The notes under the pieces are model-generated. The model was not told the DNA's origin and made no database searches. It saw only the letters and a list, made by a program, of their open reading frames with translations. Shown piece by piece: positions 17,917-27,402 of a stretch of DNA of 64,000 bases (positions are counted from its first letter, which is position 1; each line of letters begins with the position of its first letter). Source of the DNA: Alkalicoccus halolimnae (GTDB taxonomy: Bacteria > Bacillota > Bacilli > Bacillales > Salisediminibacteriaceae). The stretch is from NCBI RefSeq assembly GCF_008014775.2, contig NZ_CP144914.1:372001-436000 (forward strand). The letters run 5' to 3'. Position numbers and translations under genes: made by a program.

Positions 17917-20194
17917 TCATACGACAACGCATCCATGGAAAGTTCGGCCGGATGGGCTTGAAAAGGTGACAGGGCAGCTTAAATATTTAACAGACATGAA
18001 AACAGAGGGCTGTTTATATGGAAAGATAAAACGAAGCGGCCTTCCCCACGCAAGACTTATTGAAGTGGATACGTCAAAAGCAGAAGCCCTTCCTGGAGTG
18101 CATGCTGTTTTAACAAGTAAAGATATTCCCGGTCTGAATGGTTTCGGCATTGCCGATCCGAACCAGCCTGTATTCTGTGAAGATCTTATTCGCTTTGAAG
18201 GGGATGCCGTCGCCGCCATCGCTGCTGAATCACCGGAAACAGCGGAAGAAGCGGCTTCTCTCATTCGTATAAAAACAGAGCCCCTTCCAGTCATCAGCTC
18301 CCCGGAAGAGGCCCTGCAGAAGAATGCCCCCCGGCTGCATAAAGAGGGGAACACCCTGCATACCACGTCCTATAAACGTGGGGAAACGGAGCATGTGCTG
18401 AAGGAATGCAGCATTGTGGTGGAAGATTCTTATGATACACCAAGGCAGATGCATGTGTTTATGGAAACCGAAGGCGGACTGTTTGTACCGGAAAAGGATG
18501 GTTCTCTTACGGTATTTGCTCCGACCCAGCACGGCTATAAAGACAGAATGCAGCTGGCAAGAATTCTCGGATGGTCGGAAGCGCAGATACGCATTGTTTC
18601 CAGTCCGATTGGAGGATCTTTCGGCGGGAAAGATGAGCTGAATGTCCAGCCGTATGGTGCCCTGCTGGCAGTGATGACGGGCAGGGCGGTCAAGATACAC
18701 TACAGCCGGGAGGAATCGGTCCGGGCCGGCATAAAAAGACATCCGATGAAAATTCATATGAAAACAGGAGCGGATAAAAACGGCCGCATTCTCGCTCACG
18801 AAGTTTCCATCATCTCAGATACAGGAGCTTACGCTACGCTCGGGGGGCCGGTCCTGAATTTTGCAACGGAACATGCGATTGGCGGATATGATATTCCCCA
18901 TGTTGAAGTGAACGGTAAAGCGGTCTACACAAACAACGGCATCTCCGGAGAGTTCCGGGGCTTTGGGGGCAATCAGGTTATTTTCGCACTGGAAGGCCAG
19001 ATGGACCGCATAGCAGAAAAACTGAACGTGGACCCATGGAGTATCCGCCGGAAAAACCTGAGACAGGTTCATGATTACGGGCCGCTCGGCCAGCGCATTG
19101 TTCCTAATGACGGCCCTCGACAGGTCTGGAAAGCGATCCAGCAGTCCCCCCTCTGGAAGAAGCCTTCCAGGGAGCGGGACAGAGAAGAACCGTGGATTGT
19201 TAAAGGAAGAGGCGCAGCACTTGCCATGCATGGATCAGGGCTGGGCTACGGAATTCCCGATCCTTCAGGAGGGCGCCTTCAGCTGTCCGAATCAGGAAAA
19301 ATCGAAGCCGCTTTCGGCTTTGAAGAGTGCGGCCAGGGACTGATCAGTTCAATGGAAATCATGTTGACCGAAGCGTTTAAATGCAGTACGGAAGACACGA
19401 AAATCACGATTGGAGACACGGCTCTCGTACCGTCAAGCGGATCAACAACAGCTTCCAGAGCAACGAACATGGTCTGGAAAGCTCTTCAAAATATGAAGCA
19501 GCCGTTTAAAGAAAAGCTTTACAGAGCCGCTTCGGCCCTCACAGGCGAATCGAAGGAAAACATGCAGACGGGAAGAGGCGGAATCTGGAAAAAAGGACAG
19601 AAAGAAGAAACGTTTGTGTGCAGCTATAAAGATCTTGCCGGCGGGGAAATTGTCTCAGAAACGGAATTTCATTTCCCTGTAACACCGGATGCTGTGACTG
19701 GAGGACACTATTTGTACGGTTCTACAGCAGTAGTAGTAGAAGTGGAAGTGAATCGACTGACAGGATCTGTACGCGTTACCGGAGCCGATCATGCGGTAAG
19801 TGCTGGAAAAGTTATCAATCCGATTGGATATCTGGGTCAGATCGAAGGCGGCAGCATCATGGCTCTCGGATTTACTCTTTCTGAGGATGCCATAATGAAA
19901 AATGGCAGTTACGAAACCCCTAATATGGACACCTACCTTGTTCCGACTATCCGCGATGTTCCGGATACACAGAGAGTCGATGCCGTAGAAGAACTTGCGG
20001 AAGGGGATAACTACGGACCAAGAGGGGTAGGTGAAATCGGATCCGTTGCGCTAGCCCCGGCGATTATCCAGGCAGTACACGCAGCGACAGGAGTCAGAAT
20101 TTCGTCTCTTCCTCTTCAGGCAGAAGAGCTGGTGGATGAAAGAGAACTGCTTGCACTGATGTCGGAAGAAACGAGGGAGGAACAGACTGGATGA
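17894..20194 (+). CDS. pucD: Xanthine dehydrogenase molybdopterin-binding subunit
   Basis: Large catalytic subunit of 766 residues. The N-terminal Ald_Xan_dh_C-type domain starts with HPWKVRPDGLEKVTGQLKY. Molybdopterin contact motifs GGSFGGKDEL and GEFRGFGGNQ are present, and the C-terminal RGVGEIGSVALAPAI supplies the catalytic glutamate. It binds Mo-cofactor and hydroxylates hypoxanthine/xanthine. The start is GTG 17894 inside the FAD-subunit gene, with AGGAAAGG just upstream. The stop overlaps the Fe-S gene by 4 bp (ATGA). Substrate assignment to xanthine rests on the surrounding urate-pathway genes. Confidence 0.9.
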   Translation: MNKLLLNSHTTTHPWKVRPDGLEKVTGQLKYLTDMKTEGCLYGKIKRSGLPHARLIEVDTSKAEALPGVHAVLTSKDIPGLNGFGIADPNQPVFCEDLIRFEGDAVAAIAAESPETAEEAASLIRIKTEPLPVISSPEEALQKNAPRLHKEGNTLHTTSYKRGETEHVLKECSIVVEDSYDTPRQMHVFMETEGGLFVPEKDGSLTVFAPTQHGYKDRMQLARILGWSEAQIRIVSSPIGGSFGGKDELNVQPYGALLAVMTGRAVKIHYSREESVRAGIKRHPMKIHMKTGADKNGRILAHEVSIISDTGAYATLGGPVLNFATEHAIGGYDIPHVEVNGKAVYTNNGISGEFRGFGGNQVIFALEGQMDRIAEKLNVDPWSIRRKNLRQVHDYGPLGQRIVPNDGPRQVWKAIQQSPLWKKPSRERDREEPWIVKGRGAALAMHGSGLGYGIPDPSGGRLQLSESGKIEAAFGFEECGQGLISSMEIMLTEAFKCSTEDTKITIGDTALVPSSGSTTASRATNMVWKALQNMKQPFKEKLYRAASALTGESKENMQTGRGGIWKKGQKEETFVCSYKDLAGGEIVSETEFHFPVTPDAVTGGHYLYGSTAVVVEVEVNRLTGSVRVTGADHAVSAGKVINPIGYLGQIEGGSIMALGFTLSEDAIMKNGSYETPNMDTYLVPTIRDVPDTQRVDAVEELAEGDNYGPRGVGEIGSVALAPAIIQAVHAATGVRISSLPLQAEELVDERELLALMSEETREEQTG

Positions 20195-20691
20195 GTCAGC
20201 CAATAAATGCGGAAGAATTAACGGTGGGAAAAAAAGCAGCCATAAGGCTTACTGTAAACGGAAAATCCTACGAACTTGAAATTGAACCATCCCGCCGTCT
20301 CGTGGACGTACTGCGCTGCGATCTGGACCTGACTGGCACGAAAATTTCCTGCGGGGTTGGCCGCTGCGGGGCCTGTATGGTGCTGCTGGATGGAAAGCCG
20401 TTCAACTCCTGTCTGACGATGGCCTATCAGTGTGAAGGCATGCGTATTGAAACGATTGAAGGAATCGAAAATAAGGAAATAACCAATGCATTTCTGGAAG
20501 AAGGAGCACTGCAATGCGGCTATTGCACACCGGGCATGGTCATTTCTCTTCAAGGCGAACTTGAGAAAAACAGTCATCCGACAGAAGAGGAACTGAAAGA
20601 ATGCCTGACCGGAAATATATGCCGGTGTACCGGTTATGGAGGAATTCAGCGGGTGCTTAAGCGTCTGGAAGAGGAAAGGAGGAAACAATGA
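20191..20691 (+). CDS. pucE: Xanthine dehydrogenase 2Fe-2S subunit
   Basis: Protein of 166 residues with two [2Fe-2S] domains. The N-terminal plant-ferredoxin-type cluster ligands lie in SCGVGRCGACMVLLDG. The C-terminal helical cluster uses QCGYCTPGM and GNICRCTGY. It transfers electrons from the Mo subunit to the FAD subunit. It has a 4-bp overlap on both sides, with the Mo subunit upstream and the XdhC-like gene downstream, so translation is coupled. Confidence 0.93.
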   Translation: MSQPINAEELTVGKKAAIRLTVNGKSYELEIEPSRRLVDVLRCDLDLTGTKISCGVGRCGACMVLLDGKPFNSCLTMAYQCEGMRIETIEGIENKEITNAFLEEGALQCGYCTPGMVISLQGELEKNSHPTEEELKECLTGNICRCTGYGGIQRVLKRLEEERRKQ

Positions 20692-21689
20692 ATGAAATGC
20701 ATGGATTTCTGCAGGCTATCAGGCAAAAGCCGGATGAAAAATTTGTTATGGCAACAGTTGTCCATGTAGAAGGTTCTGCTTACCGTAAGGAAGGCGCCAA
20801 AATGCTGATTCGCAGGAACGGGATGGAAACAGGCCTCGTCAGCGGAGGTTGTCTGGAGGAAGATCTGGCCCATCGTGCTGAAAGTGTGATGAAGCACGGA
20901 GATCCGGAGCTTCATATTTATGATATGCGAAGAGAAGATGATTCAGGATGGGGTAAAGGAGCAGGCTGTAACGGCTGTATCTATTTATTTCTGGAGCGCA
21001 TCTGCTGGAATGAACAGCTTGATGTATGGAAACCGATTCTGGAAAAACTGGAGCAGGGAGAAAGTGTGGTGACTTTCAGGCGCGGCCCCCCTGGGAAAGC
21101 GGAATTGAACAGCAAAGAACAGGAACAAGTCGAGCTTCAGTGGAAGGAACGAAAAGCGGCTTCTTTACTAAACTGGGAGGAACCTTATCTGCTTATGGAA
21201 ATTTATGAACCAAGGGAAAAGTTATTTGTATTTGGAGGCGGGCGGGATGCAGAGCCTGTCGTCCGCCAGGCTGCGGCACTTGATTTTGATGTCATCGTAG
21301 TTGATCCGAGGCCTTCGCGGTGTCATAACGCTCACTTTCCGGATGCCTCGGGTTTTGAATGCATGTCCCCCCGGCAGTTTTTTAAAGAGCAAACCATTAC
21401 GGGAGAAAGCTACGTGCTTGTTATGACGCACAGCTTTGAAGATGACAGAACGATCATGGAGCATCTGCTGCACAGACAGGATCTTGCCTATCTCGGGATT
21501 TTAGGTCCGAAAAAGAGGACTGAACGCCTGGCGGGCAGCACGGATCTTCCTGACTGGCTTCATTCCCCAATAGGGCTTGATATTGGTGCAGATGGACCGG
21601 AAGAAATAAGCATCAGTATTGCAGCCGAATTAATTCAGACCCGTCGTCAAAAAAAGACGGAATCAAAACCACTTCAGGAAGTGGGGTAA
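20688..21689 (+). CDS. pucA: XdhC/CoxI-family Mo-cofactor sulfuration/insertion factor
   Basis: Protein of 333 residues. The N-terminal XdhC/CoxI domain contains HVEGSAYRKEGAKMLI and GLVSGGCLEEDL. The C-terminal Rossmann-like XdhC domain contains VFGGGRDAEPV, VVDPRPSR, MTHSFEDD and YLGILGPKKR. XdhC proteins bind molybdopterin cofactor and assist its sulfuration and insertion into xanthine dehydrogenase. It is equivalent to B. subtilis PucA. It follows the Fe-S subunit with a 4-bp overlap after AGGAGG. Confidence 0.88.
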   Translation: MNEMHGFLQAIRQKPDEKFVMATVVHVEGSAYRKEGAKMLIRRNGMETGLVSGGCLEEDLAHRAESVMKHGDPELHIYDMRREDDSGWGKGAGCNGCIYLFLERICWNEQLDVWKPILEKLEQGESVVTFRRGPPGKAELNSKEQEQVELQWKERKAASLLNWEEPYLLMEIYEPREKLFVFGGGRDAEPVVRQAAALDFDVIVVDPRPSRCHNAHFPDASGFECMSPRQFFKEQTITGESYVLVMTHSFEDDRTIMEHLLHRQDLAYLGILGPKKRTERLAGSTDLPDWLHSPIGLDIGADGPEEISISIAAELIQTRRQKKTESKPLQEVG

Positions 21690-21693
21690 TAAG

Positions 21694-22362
21694 ATGACAT
21701 TGAAAACGTGTGCAGTCATTTTAGCTGCAGGAACTTCAACACGAATGGGGAGTACAAAACAGCTCGCGGAGCTGAACGGAAAGCCGATGGTTCTCTGGGT
21801 GAGGGATGCAGCCCTGAGTCACATGGATGAAGTTATTATTGTAACCGGACATGAGGCAGAACAAGTAGAAGAACTGGTCCGTCATCCCCGGGTGAAAGTC
21901 ATATATAACAAACATTATCAAAAAGGACAGGGGAGCTCCCTCCAGGCCGGCTTGGCAGGCGTTCATCATCTTACTAAAAGCGTCCTTGTGATGCTGGCAG
22001 ATCAGCCCTTTCTCCCTCCGCCTATTATCGATCGCATACTGGAAGGAGGAAGAAAGCAGCTGGAAGAAGGGAAAAAACCTTTTGCCATCCGTCCTGTCTA
22101 CAAAGGCGTGCCGGGCCATCCCGTTTTTCTCGGGAATGTCCATGCGGTAAAATCATTCCCTTTGAGTGAAGATGCAGGAGGGAGGAGGATGCTTAAACAG
22201 CTTCCGGTAATTGAATATGAGGTGAATGAAGCGATGGTGACGTTTGATATCGATACTCCGGACCACTTGAACAGAGCCCGTAATTTCATATCCAAGTTTG
22301 ATTTTTCGTATAACCTGTACGATATGGGTGCAGGGTCTCTAACAGGAACCGTAAAATCCTGA
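21694..22362 (+). CDS. pucB: MocA-like molybdenum cofactor nucleotidyltransferase
   Basis: Protein of 222 residues with the NTP-transferase signature LAAGTSTRMGSTKQL at the N terminus and GQGSSLQAGL and MLADQPFL further on. MocA-type enzymes add CMP (or GMP) to molybdopterin for insertion into xanthine-oxidase-family enzymes; B. subtilis PucB is the counterpart. It is the last gene of the xanthine dehydrogenase operon: the stop codon overlaps the start of a strong terminator stem (22362-22408). Confidence 0.88.
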   Translation: MTLKTCAVILAAGTSTRMGSTKQLAELNGKPMVLWVRDAALSHMDEVIIVTGHEAEQVEELVRHPRVKVIYNKHYQKGQGSSLQAGLAGVHHLTKSVLVMLADQPFLPPPIIDRILEGGRKQLEEGKKPFAIRPVYKGVPGHPVFLGNVHAVKSFPLSEDAGGRRMLKQLPVIEYEVNEAMVTFDIDTPDHLNRARNFISKFDFSYNLYDMGAGSLTGTVKS

Positions 22363-22408
22363 CTACGGAAAAAGGCAGTAAAGAATGCCTTTTTCCGTAG
22401 TTTTTTTC
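22362..22408 (+). terminator. Terminator of the xanthine dehydrogenase operon
   Basis: ACTACGGAAAAAGGCA and TGCCTTTTTCCGTAGT form a perfect 16-bp stem with an 8-nt loop, followed by seven T. Confidence 0.95.
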
Positions 22409-22435
22409 ATCAGAAACCGCAAGCCTTCCAGAGAA

Positions 22436-22512
22436 TCCCAAAACGGCCCTGCGCCCCATGGAAACGAAAGCGGCTGGTTACAGAAGCAGAGACTAATTAT
22501 TAAGTTCAACAT
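22436..22512. repeat. Dispersed repeat R2, copy 1
   Basis: The segment CCATGGAAACGAAAGCGG...ACAGAAG...AATTATTAAGTTCAACA recurs with few changes at about 46010-46065. It lies between the xanthine dehydrogenase terminator and the next operon. Confidence 0.6.
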
Positions 22513-22572
22513 ATATGGAGATTTTATTTTCAAGAAAACGTACATTTAAACCGAAGGATAAGGAGGCACCCG

Positions 22573-23925
22573 ATGAAATCCCTGCTCATTAAAAACGCTG
22601 AACTGATAACGATGAACAAACAGGAAGAGGTATTCACAGGAGATATTTATATTAAAGGGGATACGATTAAAGATATAGGTAAAAACCTTCACTACCCAAA
22701 AGCAGACCGGATAATCGATGCTTCGGGCAGAGTGATTACGCCGGGATTTATTCAAACACATGTCCACCTCTGCCAGACTATTTTCCGTGGAAAGGGAGAC
22801 GATCTGGAACTGATGGACTGGCTGAAAAAACGTATCTGGCCTCTTGAAGCCGCCCACGACGCCGATTCGATTTATTACTCGGCAATGCTCGGATTAGGAG
22901 AAATGATCCGCAGTGGTACAACATCGATCGTAGATATGGAGACGGTCCATCATACCGATTCGGCATTTCAAGCCATTGAACAGTCAGGGATACGGGCGCT
23001 CTCCGGGAAAGTCATGATGGATAAAGGAGAGGAAGTGCCGGCAGCACTTCAGGAAACGACGGAAGCATCCCTTCAGGAAAGCAATGATCTTATGGAAAAG
23101 TGGCACGGTAAAGATAACGGACGTATTAAGTACGCGTACTCTCCGCGCTTTGTTATTTCCTGTACAGAGGAACTGCTTAGAGAGGTAGCCTCCTTATCGA
23201 AAATCAGCAAAGCCTTCGTACACACCCACGCCTCAGAAAACCGCGGGGAAATTGCCATTGTGGAAGCGGAGACGGGCATGCGGAATGTGGAGTACCTGAA
23301 TTATCTGGGACTTGCTAACGAGAGGCTGATTTTAGCCCACTGCGTCTGGCTGGATGAAGCAGAAAAAGAAATTATCCGCAGACGACGGGTGAATGTCACC
23401 CACTGCCCTGGTTCCAATCTGAAGCTCGCATCAGGTGTCGCTGATATTCCTTCCCTGCTGAATGCGCATGTGTGCGTCAGCCTCGGGGCAGATGGAGCCC
23501 CGTGTAACAACAATCTGGATATGATGAACGAAATGCGCCTCGCTGCTTTAATTCATAAACCGGAGCATGGACCGACTGCTATGGATGCAAAAACGGTGTT
23601 CCGTATGGCAACTATTGCCGGAGCAAAAGCGATGGGGATGGAGCACGAAATCGGCAGTCTGGAAGTAGGGAAAAAAGCAGATCTGGTCATGCTTAATTTA
23701 AATGATTTTCATACCTACCCCTCCTACGATGTGGATACGATTTCCCGTATCGTTTATTCGGCAACAAGAGCTGATGTGGAGACAACGATTATTAATGGAA
23801 AGATTGTAATGGAAAACCATCAGCTGAAAACCGTTGATAAAGATATCGTACTGAGAGAAGCGGATGGAGCTGTGAAAAGACTGATCAGCCGCATTCCGGA
23901 TCTTGCAGCAAAAGCAGGCGTTTAA
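22573..23925 (+). CDS. Amidohydrolase, guanine-deaminase-like
   Basis: Metal-dependent amidohydrolase of 450 residues (TrzN/AtzB/SsnA-like group of aminohydrolases). Metal ligands are visible in GFIQTHVHLCQ, VHTHASE and AHCVWLD, with a terminal aspartate in LGADGAPCNN. Such enzymes deaminate purine or triazine rings. As the first gene of a urate-pathway operon it most likely supplies xanthine from guanine, replacing the unrelated B. subtilis GuaD. 8-oxoguanine, adenosine-type or S-adenosylhomocysteine deamination cannot be excluded. AAGGAGG precedes ATG 22573; the next gene starts 17 bp after the stop. Confidence 0.72.
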   Translation: MKSLLIKNAELITMNKQEEVFTGDIYIKGDTIKDIGKNLHYPKADRIIDASGRVITPGFIQTHVHLCQTIFRGKGDDLELMDWLKKRIWPLEAAHDADSIYYSAMLGLGEMIRSGTTSIVDMETVHHTDSAFQAIEQSGIRALSGKVMMDKGEEVPAALQETTEASLQESNDLMEKWHGKDNGRIKYAYSPRFVISCTEELLREVASLSKISKAFVHTHASENRGEIAIVEAETGMRNVEYLNYLGLANERLILAHCVWLDEAEKEIIRRRRVNVTHCPGSNLKLASGVADIPSLLNAHVCVSLGADGAPCNNNLDMMNEMRLAALIHKPEHGPTAMDAKTVFRMATIAGAKAMGMEHEIGSLEVGKKADLVMLNLNDFHTYPSYDVDTISRIVYSATRADVETTIINGKIVMENHQLKTVDKDIVLREADGAVKRLISRIPDLAAKAGV

Positions 23926-23942
23926 AATGGGAGGAGAACTGT

Positions 23943-24458
23943 ATGTATTCGATAGATCAAATCAATAATATGCAGAAAGCAGCGTTTATTAACGAAATCG
24001 GCCGTGTGTTTGAGCACTCCCCCTGGGTGGCGGAAAGAAGCTGGAAGGAGCACCCTTTTGAGGACAAGCAGGGCATGGAAAATGTTCTGCTCCGCGTCAT
24101 GTGGGAAGCGGAAGAAGACCTGCAGCTTTCTCTTCTCCGCGCCCATCCTGATCTCGGAACAAAACTCGAAGTAACAGCATCCTCCCTTGCTGAGCAGAAA
24201 CAGGCGGGATTAAACGACCTTTCAGAAGAAGAGTTTTCCCTGCTTTCTTTTTTGAATCGGAAGTATACGGATCAGTTCGGCTTTCCGTTTATCATGGCTG
24301 TCAAAGGAAAAACAAAAATAGAAATTATCAGCTCCATGCAGAGACGTATTCATCAATCCGCGGAGAAAGAAAAAACGACAGCTCTTAAAGAAGTAGAGAA
24401 AATAGCCTTATTCAGATTGAACGAGCTGGCAGCGGATAATAGGATAAGGCTCGGTTAA
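23943..24458 (+). CDS. OHCU decarboxylase
   Basis: 2-oxo-4-hydroxy-4-carboxy-5-ureidoimidazoline decarboxylase of 171 residues. Family motifs include LLRAHPDLG with the catalytic histidine, EQKQAGL and YTDQFGFPFIMAVKG. It converts OHCU to (S)-allantoin, the third step from urate. In B. subtilis this activity is fused to uricase in PucL; here it is a separate gene directly before uricase. GGGAGGAG precedes ATG 23943. Confidence 0.92.
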   Translation: MYSIDQINNMQKAAFINEIGRVFEHSPWVAERSWKEHPFEDKQGMENVLLRVMWEAEEDLQLSLLRAHPDLGTKLEVTASSLAEQKQAGLNDLSEEEFSLLSFLNRKYTDQFGFPFIMAVKGKTKIEIISSMQRRIHQSAEKEKTTALKEVEKIALFRLNELAADNRIRLG

Positions 24459-24610
24459 AAGCTCTTTTCAGAGCCACCAAAGCAGAATTTTTCTGCACGA
24501 TTCGTGTTTCACAGTTCAGAAGTATTATGAAATTCCTTCAGCTGTGGAGGCAGAAAAAGCAGCTTAAAACAATGACTAGAACTGATATAAACAGAAAGGG
24601 TTTGGTGACT

Positions 24611-25546
24611 ATGCAGACAAAAGCAGTAACCGCTGAAAGGACGATGTATTACGGGAAAAAAGATGTATTCGTCTACCGTACGTATGCTTCCCCGCTTCAA
24701 GTCCAGCCTATTCCTGAATCCTCCTTTACGGGACGGAGCAATACAATTATGGCAATGGATATTCAGGCAGCTCTTAAAGGGAAAGCATTTCTTTCTTCTT
24801 TCAAGGACGGCGACAACTCCCTTGTCATTGCGACAGATTCCATGAAAAATTTCATACTGCATCAGGCCGGAGAATTTACCGGATCTACAATGGATGACTT
24901 GCTTCAATACACAGCAGTTAAATTTCTGGAAACATATGACCATATTCAAGGAGTGGAAATGTCGGGGACACAGCTGCCTTTTAAAGAATCAGGAGAAGAC
25001 GGGGCAGCTGAAACAGTATACCGCGAACACGCCTGCGAGAAGCCTTACGCAGCGGTGGAGGCCGTCCGCAGAGAGGATGGCACAATTGTCCTGGAGGAGC
25101 ACGTGAGCGGAGTAACTTCCCTGCATTTAATTAAAGTGAAAGGAAGTTCCTTTGCTGGATTTATCCGGGATGAATATACGACACTTCCAGAGACAACAGA
25201 CCGGCCGCTGTTTATTTATCTGGATATATTCTGGCGCTACAGCAATAAGAATCATATGAGGGAAAACTACGCAGCGGCCGAACAGATCCAGCACATTGCA
25301 GAAAGCGTCTTCCGCGAACTGGACTCCCCGTCTATTCAAAAATTGATTTTTGACATCGGGTGCCGCATCCTGAAACGTTTTCCACAGCTGGCAGAAGTCT
25401 CATTCGAATCGAATAACCGGACGTGGGAGACGATCCGGGAGGAGATTCCGGGATCGAAGGAAGGGAAAGTATTCACTGAACCGCGTCCTCCTTATGGATT
25501 TCAAGGTTTTACAGTATTTCGGGAAGATATGGAGGAAGAAATATGA
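24611..25546 (+). CDS. Uricase (urate oxidase)
   Basis: Urate oxidase of about 311 residues, with the cofactor-free tunnelling (T-fold) architecture. Conserved features include YYGKKDVFVYRTY, STIMAMDIQAAL-like SNTIMAMDIQ, SFTGRSN, FILHQAGEFTGST and SLHLIKVKGSSFAGFIRDEYTTLPE (shown here only in part). It oxidises urate to 5-hydroxyisourate. The start is taken as ATG 24611 (GTG 24605 is equally possible) behind AGAAAGGG. It overlaps the HIU hydrolase gene by 4 bp, so successive pathway steps are translationally coupled. Confidence 0.9.
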   Translation: MQTKAVTAERTMYYGKKDVFVYRTYASPLQVQPIPESSFTGRSNTIMAMDIQAALKGKAFLSSFKDGDNSLVIATDSMKNFILHQAGEFTGSTMDDLLQYTAVKFLETYDHIQGVEMSGTQLPFKESGEDGAAETVYREHACEKPYAAVEAVRREDGTIVLEEHVSGVTSLHLIKVKGSSFAGFIRDEYTTLPETTDRPLFIYLDIFWRYSNKNHMRENYAAAEQIQHIAESVFRELDSPSIQKLIFDIGCRILKRFPQLAEVSFESNNRTWETIREEIPGSKEGKVFTEPRPPYGFQGFTVFREDMEEEI

Positions 25547-25905
25547 GCGGAAAACTGACAACACATGTGCTTGATACGAGTATTGGCAGACCAGCATCCG
25601 GCATATTAGTGGAATTGTGGAGATATGAACCGAAAGCGGGGGAGTTCCAGAAAATTTGTGAAGGAAGAGTAAAGGAAAATGGCCGATTTGACAAGCCGCT
25701 TCTCGAAGGAACGGAAATGAGAACTGGAAGATATGAAATGCTGTTCCACGTTTATGACTATTTTCAATCGCAGGAGGTGTATCAGACAGAGCCGCCTTTT
25801 TATAATGTGATTCCTGTCAGTTTCGGGATTGCTGATGCTGCTGAACATTATCACGTGCCGCTTCTCATCGCCCCGGGAGGCTACAGTACATACCGGGGAA
25901 GCTGA
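25543..25905 (+). CDS. pucM: 5-Hydroxyisourate hydrolase
   Basis: Transthyretin-like protein of 120 residues. It has the N-terminal LTTHVLDTSIGRPA motif with active-site His, an internal RYEMLF segment and the C-terminal hallmark YRGS at the very end. It hydrolyses 5-hydroxyisourate to OHCU, between uricase and OHCU decarboxylase. It is the last gene of the urate operon; no strong terminator follows, and a palindromic repeat begins about 100 bp later. Confidence 0.95.
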   Translation: MSGKLTTHVLDTSIGRPASGILVELWRYEPKAGEFQKICEGRVKENGRFDKPLLEGTEMRTGRYEMLFHVYDYFQSQEVYQTEPPFYNVIPVSFGIADAAEHYHVPLLIAPGGYSTYRGS

Positions 25906-26003
25906 TGGCGGATGACCCTCAAAATCTGCAGAGGTATTATAAGAAATTCCGGAGAAGCCTGGAGGCCGTGTCAATCCTCTTTTTCTTTCCGGAAATGCTG
26001 CTT

Positions 26004-26127
26004 TGAAAATAAAGTCGATAAGCGATAAGTGTGTGCCTTCGTTTCCATGGGGACGCTTTCCGGGTGCGCCCTAGGAAACGAAGGCGGAGGTGCACCACTT
26101 AAATACTTTATTTTCAAGGCAGCCTCT
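26004..26127. repeat. Dispersed repeat R1, copy b (head-to-head palindromic form)
   Basis: The left arm has GCTTTGAAAATAAAGTCGATAAGCGATAA and CTTCGTTTCCATGGGGACGCTTTCCGGG. The right arm has the mirror elements GAAACGAAGG and ACTTTATTTTCAAGGCAGC. The R1 ends therefore face each other across a short centre, which could fold into a long hairpin between pucM and the convergent aminotransferase gene. Confidence 0.7.
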
Positions 26128-26167
26128 GGAAAAAGGGAAGAGGGTATAAACGGAAAGCTCCTCAGCG

Positions 26168-27400
26168 TCAGGCGGAAGCGGTAACGCCTGTATACATTTT
26201 CAAAGCGGTCTGGACGGCTTCGCCGCGATTCGCTTCAAACCCATGAGCAAGGAGAGCAGCTTCCAGCGCAAAAAGAACGTGATAGACATTTTCTTTTCGG
26301 GCACTGTAGCCCATTGCACCGATCCGCCATATTTTTCCCTGCAGTGGCCCGAACGAGGAAGCAATTTCCACGCCGAATTCTTCCAGCATCATCCTGCGTA
26401 CGCCGGCTTCGTCAACATGATCAGGGACAGTCACACAGGTGACGACCGGAAGTTTCCAGCTGTGGTCGTTGTAAATCGTTAGTCCCATTGCTTTGATGCC
26501 TGCAGCAATTGCTTTTTCATGAGAGAGGTGCCGGGAAATTCTTGCTTCCAGTCCTTCTTCCTCGATAACACGAAGGCTTTCATAAAGGGCATAGAGCATG
26601 GAAGTAGCTTCGGTGTGATGATTAAGCCGCCGCGGGCTCCAATAATCCTGGAGCTGAGTCAAATCCAGGTAGTTGCTTTGTATTCTGCGGCTGTGATCGG
26701 CGGCATCTTCTTTTTCACTGCGGATCCCTTTTTCCACCTGCTTTCGTTCCTGCATAACCTTCTCTGCTCTGCTGTTATAGGAGATGGGGGAAGACCCGGA
26801 AGGTCCGGAAATGCATTTCTGGGTTCCGCCTGCTATCGCATCAATATACCAGTCGTCCATACGAAGCTCGACTCCGCCGACGGTAGCGACGGCGTCAACG
26901 ATAAACAGCCGGTCCGTGCTTCGGCAGAATCGGCCGATATCTTTCAAAGGCTGCAGACAGCCTGTAGAGGTTTCTCCATGAACAATCGCAGTAATTTTCG
27001 GATTCAGCCGTTTTATTTCGTCAGTCACTTCCTGGGGGTCAAAAACTTCCCCCCACGGTTTTTCAATCACGTGTACCGAAGCGCCGCAGCGCTCAGCAAT
27101 TTCAGTCAGAAGGTAGCCGAAGCGTCCAAAAATGGGTACGAGCACTTTATCCCCCGGCTCAATTAAACTGCACATCACTGCTTCCATACCGGAGCGCGAG
27201 GTGCCGTCTATTGGAAAGGCCCACTGGTTATCCGTTAAAAAGAGGCGGCGGACTGCTTCCATCGTCTGATTCATCAAGTCGGTAAAAACAGGGTCAAACT
27301 GACCAATAATTGGGTTGCTTAAGGCCTGAAGCACTCTGGGATCCGCCTCAACGGGACCCGGGGTCATAATCGTCCGCTTCGGCGGGATGAATCTATTCAT
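26168..27400 (-). CDS. pucG: (S)-Ureidoglycine-glyoxylate aminotransferase
   Basis: Class-V aminotransferase of 410 residues, similar to alanine-glyoxylate transaminases. It starts RFIPPKRTIMTPGPVEADP; the PLP lysine is in GGTQKCISGPSG, and HGETSTG and IVDAVATVGG are family motifs. In B. subtilis PucG transaminates ureidoglycine with glyoxylate. ATG 27400 is chosen because AAGGAGAGG lies directly upstream (inside the end of the preceding gene); the reading frame extends further but without a start signal. Only 2 bp separate it from the allantoate amidohydrolase stop, so the two are co-transcribed. Confidence 0.9.
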   Translation of the reverse strand: MNRFIPPKRTIMTPGPVEADPRVLQALSNPIIGQFDPVFTDLMNQTMEAVRRLFLTDNQWAFPIDGTSRSGMEAVMCSLIEPGDKVLVPIFGRFGYLLTEIAERCGASVHVIEKPWGEVFDPQEVTDEIKRLNPKITAIVHGETSTGCLQPLKDIGRFCRSTDRLFIVDAVATVGGVELRMDDWYIDAIAGGTQKCISGPSGSSPISYNSRAEKVMQERKQVEKGIRSEKEDAADHSRRIQSNYLDLTQLQDYWSPRRLNHHTEATSMLYALYESLRVIEEEGLEARISRHLSHEKAIAAGIKAMGLTIYNDHSWKLPVVTCVTVPDHVDEAGVRRMMLEEFGVEIASSFGPLQGKIWRIGAMGYSARKENVYHVLFALEAALLAHGFEANRGEAVQTALKMYTGVTASA

Positions 27401-27402
27401 AA